Positions 53,909-58,591 of a stretch of DNA of 58,591 nt are shown piece after piece. Positions within the stretch are counted from its first letter, which is position 1, and the number at the start of each line of letters is the position of its first letter. Origin of the DNA: SIG440 sp045645805 (GTDB lineage: Bacteria; Bacillota; Clostridia; Monoglobales; Monoglobaceae); the NCBI GenBank assembly GCA_045645805.1, contig JAZRJL010000032.1:1-58591 (forward strand), given 5' to 3'. The translations under genes and the position numbers were made by a program. The notes below the pieces were generated by a model, which saw nothing but the letters and a program-made list of their open reading frames with translations, did not search any database and was not told the DNA's origin.

Positions 53909-54356
53909 TTTTATCCTCCCCATCAAGCTTTTTTGTCATAAGTATTGCGTCTTCGGTATTTTCGTAATATTTTTTTCTCAGGCCATTTTCCACAAAACCC
54001 ATTCTCTTGTAAAGTGACCTTGCTGCAAGGTTTGAAACTCTCACCTCAAGATTAATTTCAAAGATATCCTTTTCTCTGCAAATTTCGGTCATTTTTGAAA
54101 GTAGCATACTTCCTATACCACATCTCCTGAACTCTTTAAGTACGGCAACATCTATAATATCCGCCGCACCGCAAATGTTCCAAACGCCTATATACCCCAC
54201 AACCTGCGATTCTTTAATCGCAACAAGGTATATGGCAATTTTATTTTCAAACTCTTTCTCAAAGGTTTTTCTTGCAAAGCCTGAATTAAAGCACTCCTCT
54301 TCAACTTTAACAAGCCCGTCAAGATGTTGCCTTTGCATAGGTACAATTTCTATCAT
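53889..54356 (-). CDS. rimI: Ribosomal-protein-alanine N-acetyltransferase-like GNAT
   Basis: The 155-residue protein is a GNAT acetyltransferase with the acetyl-CoA loop FRRCGIGSMLL (about 84-94) and the C-terminal ARSLYKRMGFVENGLRKKYY, which is typical of RimI. RimI-like proteins acetylate the N terminus of ribosomal protein S18. It sits between the tsaC fusion (4-base ATGA overlap) and tsaD, the usual place for rimI in Firmicutes. Confidence 0.93.
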   Translation of the reverse strand: MIEIVPMQRQHLDGLVKVEEECFNSGFARKTFEKEFENKIAIYLVAIKESQVVGYIGVWNICGAADIIDVAVLKEFRRCGIGSMLLSKMTEICREKDIFEINLEVRVSNLAARSLYKRMGFVENGLRKKYYENTEDAILMTKKLDGEDKNEDTCN

Positions 54357-55774
54357 AATTCAATCTTTTCTATAAAACATTTTATCTGTTTTCCGCATTT
54401 ACGGTAAACTTCAATATCACCGCCGTAAGGGTCAGCTACATCTGTATTTTCTCCTGCAAGCTCAGCCAGTGTATAAATATTTTCTCTATCAGGCAGACTT
54501 TGTTTGTGTGATTTTGTCATTGTAATAACCAAATCGGCATTTTCAATCATATCAAATTCAATTTGTCTTGGCATATGATTTTTTATATCCGCACCAAGCT
54601 CTGCTGCAGTTTTTATTGCCTTTTCTTCGGCTACGTTATCTGTTACACAAAGTCCTGCTGAAATTGCAATGGCATTTTTGCCCGAAAAGTTAAACATGCC
54701 TTCTGCCATCGGACTTCTGCACGTGTTACCCGTACACACAAACACAACAGACTTTGCATCTTTTACATCAATTATTCTTGCAGACGCTGCCTTGTATAAA
54801 CGATTTTTAACCGCACGCCAAAGTCCATTTTCGGGAATTTCAGGAGCATAGATTTCCTTTACTCCCAAGGCATCACATTCACGCAGGCAGTCAAAAAGTC
54901 TGCGCGCTGCTTCCTCGGGACAATCCTTGCTACCAAGAGATAAGGTTTTTACCTCGATTGGCATATATTCTTTAAATTCATCAAAAATAAGTACAGCAAC
55001 CGGATTAAATTTTGCCCTCTTCCTCAAAAACTCGGACACATCATAAACATCACCCTTTAAAATAAAGGTCTGTCCCTTTGGCGAATAGTGCTTATACTTC
55101 ATTCCGGGTGCTTTAGGTATATCATCCTTTTTGAGTTCGCTTGAAACAAGAACCTCGCCTAAAACCTCGCGAAGCTGCTCAACAGAAACTCCGCCCGGTC
55201 TCAAAACAGTTGGAATCTCAGAAGTCATATCAATAACAGTTGATTCAACCCCGACAAAGGATGCATCACCCTGAATTATTCCCGAAACCCGACCGTTCAT
55301 ATCCTGAACAACGTGCTCAAAAGTTGTGGGGCTGGGTCTGCCTGAAATATTGGCACTTGGTGCCGCAACAGGAACACCGCACTCTGCAAGAAATAATCTT
55401 GCCGTTTCATCGCCGGGTATTCTTATCCCTACTGTATCTAGTCCTGATGAAACCACATCGGGTATGCAGGACTTTTTTTTAAGAATCATCGTAAGAGGTC
55501 CGGGACAGAATTTTTCAGCGAGCAATCGTGCATTTTCGGGTATTTCAAGTACAAAGTCTTTTGCTGACTCAAAATCAGGGATATGAACAATTAGCGGATT
55601 GTCAGACGGCCTGCCTTTGGCTGTAAAAATCTTTTTTACAGCTTCGCTGTCAAGAGCATTTGCACCGAGACCATATACTGTTTCAGTAGGAAACACTACA
55701 GTTTCTCCGTTTCTTATCAATTCAGCCGCGTTTTTTAAATCTTCTTTTGTGTTTTCAAAAATTCTTGTTTCCAA
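54353..55774 (-). CDS. tsaC: TsaC/Sua5 L-threonylcarbamoyladenylate synthase fused to a YwlE-like phosphatase
   Basis: The first part (about 1-335) is a full-length Sua5: the YrdC domain with VVFPTETVYGLGANA (about 26-40), KGRPSDNPLIVHI and APSANISGRPSPT, then the Sua5 C-terminal domain (PGMKYKHYSPKG). It makes threonylcarbamoyl-AMP from threonine, bicarbonate and ATP for TsaD. The second part (about 342-473) is a low-molecular-weight phosphatase with CTGNTCRS (Cys347, Arg353), and the general acid Asp448 in DPYGG. Thr351 takes the place of the bulky residue of tyrosine phosphatases, as in the arginine phosphatase YwlE. The two are separate genes in Bacillus (ywlC, ywlE). Both halves look complete. 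Confidence 0.93.
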   Translation of the reverse strand: METRIFENTKEDLKNAAELIRNGETVVFPTETVYGLGANALDSEAVKKIFTAKGRPSDNPLIVHIPDFESAKDFVLEIPENARLLAEKFCPGPLTMILKKKSCIPDVVSSGLDTVGIRIPGDETARLFLAECGVPVAAPSANISGRPSPTTFEHVVQDMNGRVSGIIQGDASFVGVESTVIDMTSEIPTVLRPGGVSVEQLREVLGEVLVSSELKKDDIPKAPGMKYKHYSPKGQTFILKGDVYDVSEFLRKRAKFNPVAVLIFDEFKEYMPIEVKTLSLGSKDCPEEAARRLFDCLRECDALGVKEIYAPEIPENGLWRAVKNRLYKAASARIIDVKDAKSVVFVCTGNTCRSPMAEGMFNFSGKNAIAISAGLCVTDNVAEEKAIKTAAELGADIKNHMPRQIEFDMIENADLVITMTKSHKQSLPDRENIYTLAELAGENTDVADPYGGDIEVYRKCGKQIKCFIEKIEL

Positions 55775-55794
55775 ATAAATGCATCTCCGAAAAT

Positions 55795-56871
55795 TTAATT
55801 CTCTGCCTGTAATTTCATTTTTTCACTCTGGTCGGTTGTAATTAAAGCATCAATAATTTCGTCAATATCACCGTTCATAATAGCCTCAATCTTGTAAAGA
55901 GTAAGACCAATACGATGGTCCGAAACACGACCCTGGGGGAAATTGTAGGTACGGATACGTTCGCTTCGGTCACCTGTACCAACCTGGCTCTTTCTGTCTG
56001 CCGCAATTGCATCCTGCTGCTTTTGAAGCTCGGCTTCATATAGCCTTGAACGAAGAACCTTTAATGCCTTGTCCTTATTCTTGTGCTGCGAACGTTCGTC
56101 CTGACATTCAACAATAACACCTGTGGGAATATGCGTAATACGGATTGCAGATTCGGTCTTGTTGATATGCTGACCGCCCGCACCGCTTGCACGGAATGTA
56201 TCAATTTGAAGGTCGGCAGGATTGATTTCAAAGTCAACCTCCTCGGCCTCGGGAAGAACCGCAACCGTAACTGTGGATGTATGAATTCTGCCTTGTGATT
56301 CGGTTTCGGGAACACGCTGAACACGATGCACACCGCTTTCAAATTTAAGTCTGCTGTATGCACCCTGTCCCTCAATCATAAACGAAACTTCTTTAATACC
56401 ACCAATGCCAATTTCGCTCAGGTTCATAATTTCTGTCTTCCAACGCTTTGATTCAGCATACATTGTGTACATTCTGTAAAGGTCTGCTGCAAAAAGTGCC
56501 GCTTCGTCGCCGCCAGCACCCCCACGGATTTCCACAATAACGTTTTTGTCATCGTTGGGGTCTTTAGGAAGAAGTAATATCTTAAGTTCTTCCTCAATCC
56601 GTGCTATATTTTCCTTTGCTTCTGATATTTCGTCCTGAAGCATATCCTTGAATTCACGGTCTGTTTCAGGGTCATCGAGCATCATTTTTGCATCGTCTAT
56701 GGTATTTTTATTTGCTTTGTACTCCTTGTATTTTTCAACAATAGGTGTCATATCTGAATGTTCCTTACAAAGCTTTCTCCAGTTATCCATATCTGCCATA
56801 ACTTCAGGGTCGCTGATTTTGGCAGTAAGCTCCTCGTGCTGTTTCTCTATAAATGATAATTTTTCAAACAT
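55795..56871 (-). CDS. prfA: Peptide chain release factor 1
   Basis: RF1 reads UAA and UAG stops. The 358 residues show the codon-recognition PET in RVPETESQGRIHTS (the P-x-T of RF1) and the catalytic GGQ in SGAGGQHINKTES (about 225). The N-terminal coiled domain is complete. It lies 20 bases upstream of the tsaC fusion and 21 downstream of prfB. Confidence 0.97.
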   Translation of the reverse strand: MFEKLSFIEKQHEELTAKISDPEVMADMDNWRKLCKEHSDMTPIVEKYKEYKANKNTIDDAKMMLDDPETDREFKDMLQDEISEAKENIARIEEELKILLLPKDPNDDKNVIVEIRGGAGGDEAALFAADLYRMYTMYAESKRWKTEIMNLSEIGIGGIKEVSFMIEGQGAYSRLKFESGVHRVQRVPETESQGRIHTSTVTVAVLPEAEEVDFEINPADLQIDTFRASGAGGQHINKTESAIRITHIPTGVIVECQDERSQHKNKDKALKVLRSRLYEAELQKQQDAIAADRKSQVGTGDRSERIRTYNFPQGRVSDHRIGLTLYKIEAIMNGDIDEIIDALITTDQSEKMKLQAEN

Positions 56872-56892
56872 ACTCTAATTCCTCTCTTTAAC

Positions 56893-58012
56893 CTAACCTT
56901 CAAGCTCGCCACGTGACAAAGCTGTCAGGTATGCATCTATAAATCCGTCAAGGTCACCGTCCATAACAGCACCCGTATTTCCTGTTTCAAAGCTTGTTCT
57001 GTGGTCTTTAACCATACTGTAAGGATGGAACACATATGAACGTATCTGGCTTCCCCAGCCAATTTCCATCTGAACACCTTTGAGGTCCTCGATACGTTCT
57101 TTTTGCTCACGCTCAGCAATTTCAACCAGCTTTGACTTAAGCATTTTCATTGCCATATCACGGTTTTTATGCTGTGAACGCTCGTTCTGGCAAGTAACAA
57201 CAACTCCCGTAGGAATATGGGTAATACGGATTGCCGACTCGGTTTTGTTTATATGCTGACCGCCTGCACCGCTTGCACGATAGGTATCAACCTTTAAATC
57301 TTCAGGGTTGATATTAATTTCAATATCATCATCAATCTCGGGCATTACATCAAGTGATGCAAAAGATGTATGACGTCTTCCTGATGAATCAAAGGGCGAA
57401 ATACGAACCAAACGGTGAACACCCTTTTCGCATTTTGCATAACCGTAAGCATTTACACCTTCGATGCGAAAAGTAACGCTTTTTATACCTGCTTCTTCAC
57501 CGTCAAGGAAATCAATGGTTTCGGTTTTAAAGCCACGACGTTCAGCCCATCTGGTATACATACGGTAAAGCATTTCACACCAATCCTGTGCTTCTGTTCC
57601 GCCAGCCCCTGCGTGCAATGTAAGAATTGCATTGCTGCCGTCATACTTGCCGGAGAGAAGGGTTTCAAGCTTCATTGAGCCTAAATTTGCGGTAAGCTCG
57701 GAAAAACCGGCCTTAACCTCACCAAGAACACTGGCATCCTCTTCCTCAATTGCAAGAGAAACCAATGTTGTCAAATCCTCCCATGAAGAATAAAGATTTT
57801 CGTATCTTTCAATTTTGTTTTTAAGGCCCTTTATTCTTTGCATAATTTTGCCTGCATTTTCCATATCACTGTAAAAATCAGGCTCCATTGTCTTTTTGTC
57901 AAGCTCTTCAATTTCAAGGATAGTCTTTTCTATGTTAAAGTGAATCCCTCAAATCTGTAATATCCTTTTTCATTCCGTCAAGCTCAAGCTTGTACTCATC
58001 AAACTCTATCAC
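56893..58012 (-). CDS. prfB: Peptide chain release factor 2, made by programmed +1 frameshift
   Basis: RF2 reads UGA and UAA stops. The main frame shows ISPFDSSGRRHTS (with the SPF motif of RF2) and GGQ in SGAGGQHINKTES. The N-terminal 25 codons are in another frame: GTG 58012, with AAGGA nine bases upstream, runs to a stop at codon 26 (57935-57937). The slip site reads CTT TAA C with AGGG shortly before it, the layout of RF2 autoregulation. Skipping base 57937 joins 58012-57938 to 57936-56893 and gives 372 residues, the usual RF2 length. The stop at the slip is UAA rather than the usual UGA. prfB lies 36 bases after secA, a conserved pairing. Confidence 0.95.
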
Positions 58013-58048
58013 ATTATCACATCCTTTTTATATGTTTTGTGTCAAAAT

Positions 58049-58591
58049 TTAAGCCTCGTCCTTGCCAAGACAGCAATGCTTGTATTTTTTTCCGCTACCA
58101 CAGGGACATGGGTCGTTTCTGCCAATCTTTTCACCCTTGACAATCGGTTTTTTCTGCACAGTTCCGTCACCGCCAAAATTCTCGGCAACGGGTTTTGCAA
58201 TCTGGGTACGTTCAATATTTGATTTAGGAACAACATGGAAAAGCATTTTAACTGTTTCTTCCTTGATGTTTAAAATCATTTCATCAAACATATCCATTGC
58301 TTCAAACTTGTATTCAATAACAGGGTCACGCTGTGCATATGCACGAAGATTGATTCCGTGTCTTAATTGTTCCATGCTGTCGATATGATCCATCCATTTT
58401 GCATCAACCGCCCTAAGAAGAATTACACGTTCAACCTCACGAATATTGTCACCAAACAGTTCCTCCTGTGACTTATACTTTTCTTCAACAACCTCAAGCA
58501 ATTGTTCTGTAAGCGAATCAACCGTCATATGGTCAATTTCGTGGTCATCAAATTCAAGCTGACCATCAGCAAATTCCCCAAAGGAATCAGT
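58049..58591 (-). CDS. secA: Protein translocase subunit SecA, C-terminal part (continues beyond the window)
   Basis: The frame is open to the right window edge, so only the last 180 residues are visible. They match the end of SecA: the helical scaffold VDAKWMDHIDSMEQLRHGI, LRAYAQRDPVIEYKFEAMDMFDEM, a variable linker, and the metal-binding tail CPCGSGKKYKHCC. In the family the tail is C-x-C-x8-C-H or C-x-C-x8-C-C, so the Cys ending is within the known range. SecA is the ATPase motor of the Sec export channel. Confidence 0.97.
   Translation of the reverse strand, partial: TDSFGEFADGQLEFDDHEIDHMTVDSLTEQLLEVVEEKYKSQEELFGDNIREVERVILLRAVDAKWMDHIDSMEQLRHGINLRAYAQRDPVIEYKFEAMDMFDEMILNIKEETVKMLFHVVPKSNIERTQIAKPVAENFGGDGTVQKKPIVKGEKIGRNDPCPCGSGKKYKHCCLGKDEA

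Noticed and set aside
56893..57888. prfB as a short 331-residue gene starting at ATG 57888
   Set aside because: It would lack the normal N-terminal domain start, no ribosome site precedes that ATG, and a standard frameshift layout with a 25-codon leader lies upstream.
1..58591. CRISPR arrays, tRNA or rRNA genes, insertion sequences
   Set aside because: No regularly spaced repeats, transposase-like frames or tRNA-like cloverleaf sequences with CCA ends were recognised on reading both strands. A covariance-model search was not possible.

Overview
The window is a compact, AT-rich bacterial chromosome segment that reads as a spore-forming member of the Clostridia (Firmicutes). The reasons are strong AGGAGG-type ribosome sites, frequent GTG/TTG starts, TTGACA/TATAAT promoters, a T-box leader, HPr with both His15 and Ser46, SpoIIR and YtxC (endospore formers), GdpP/YybS next to rplI-dnaB, and an ECF-type vitamin transporter core. 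No phage, insertion sequence, CRISPR array, rRNA or tRNA gene was seen; almost everything is housekeeping.

Layout. 1-4.9 kb (+): HPr, uvrC, a conserved protein of unknown function, ytxC and a Xer-type recombinase behind its own promoter and a perfect inverted repeat. 4.9-9.0 kb: ldh (-), ROK glucokinase (+), an ECF sigma/anti-sigma-like pair (-) and a flavoprotein-rubredoxin fusion (-). 9.0-15.3 kb (+): der-plsY-gpsA-flavin reductase, then a T-box riboswitch controlling an unusual HTH-cupin-acyl-CoA synthetase. 15.3-30.6 kb (-): comF, an ABC-F ATPase, wecB, tagO, trpS, an aminotransferase, gltX, hpt, tilS, dnaB, rplI, gdpP and yybS, with two tandem promoters before yybS. 30.7-36.2 kb (-): an amidohydrolase and the glycolytic block pgk-tpiA-gpmI, whose tpiA/gpmI gap holds a chain of palindromes. 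36.3-52.2 kb (-): a stalk-domain protein, polysaccharide deacetylase, rho, cvpA-like, a beta-propeller protein, truA, ecfT-ecfA2-ecfA1, a methyltransferase, Mrp, an S41 protease, a small secreted protein, argS, a DUF1934 protein, murI and ddl. 52.3-52.9 kb (+): spoIIR. 52.9-58.6 kb (-): tsaD, rimI, a tsaC-phosphatase fusion, prfA, prfB (with a programmed frameshift) and the 3' end of secA.

How the genes fit together. pgk/tpiA/gpmI, glucokinase and ldh form a sugar-fermentation set, with HPr as the PTS and catabolite-control link. murI and ddl make the D-amino acids of peptidoglycan, while tagO and wecB supply lipid-linked and epimerised GlcNAc for wall polymers. argS, trpS, gltX, tilS, truA, prfA, prfB, rimI, tsaC and tsaD serve translation and tRNA modification. 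EcfA1A2T would energise uptake of vitamins by substrate-binding subunits encoded elsewhere.

The items most worth a second look are the TsaC fused to a YwlE-like arginine-phosphatase-type domain, the T-box-controlled HTH-cupin-CoA ligase, the prfB frameshift site that uses UAA rather than UGA, the palindrome chain in the glycolytic operon, the inverted repeat before the recombinase, and the sporulation-type promoter of spoIIR facing an overlapping tsaD. I did not find a clear multi-gene system of an unknown kind.
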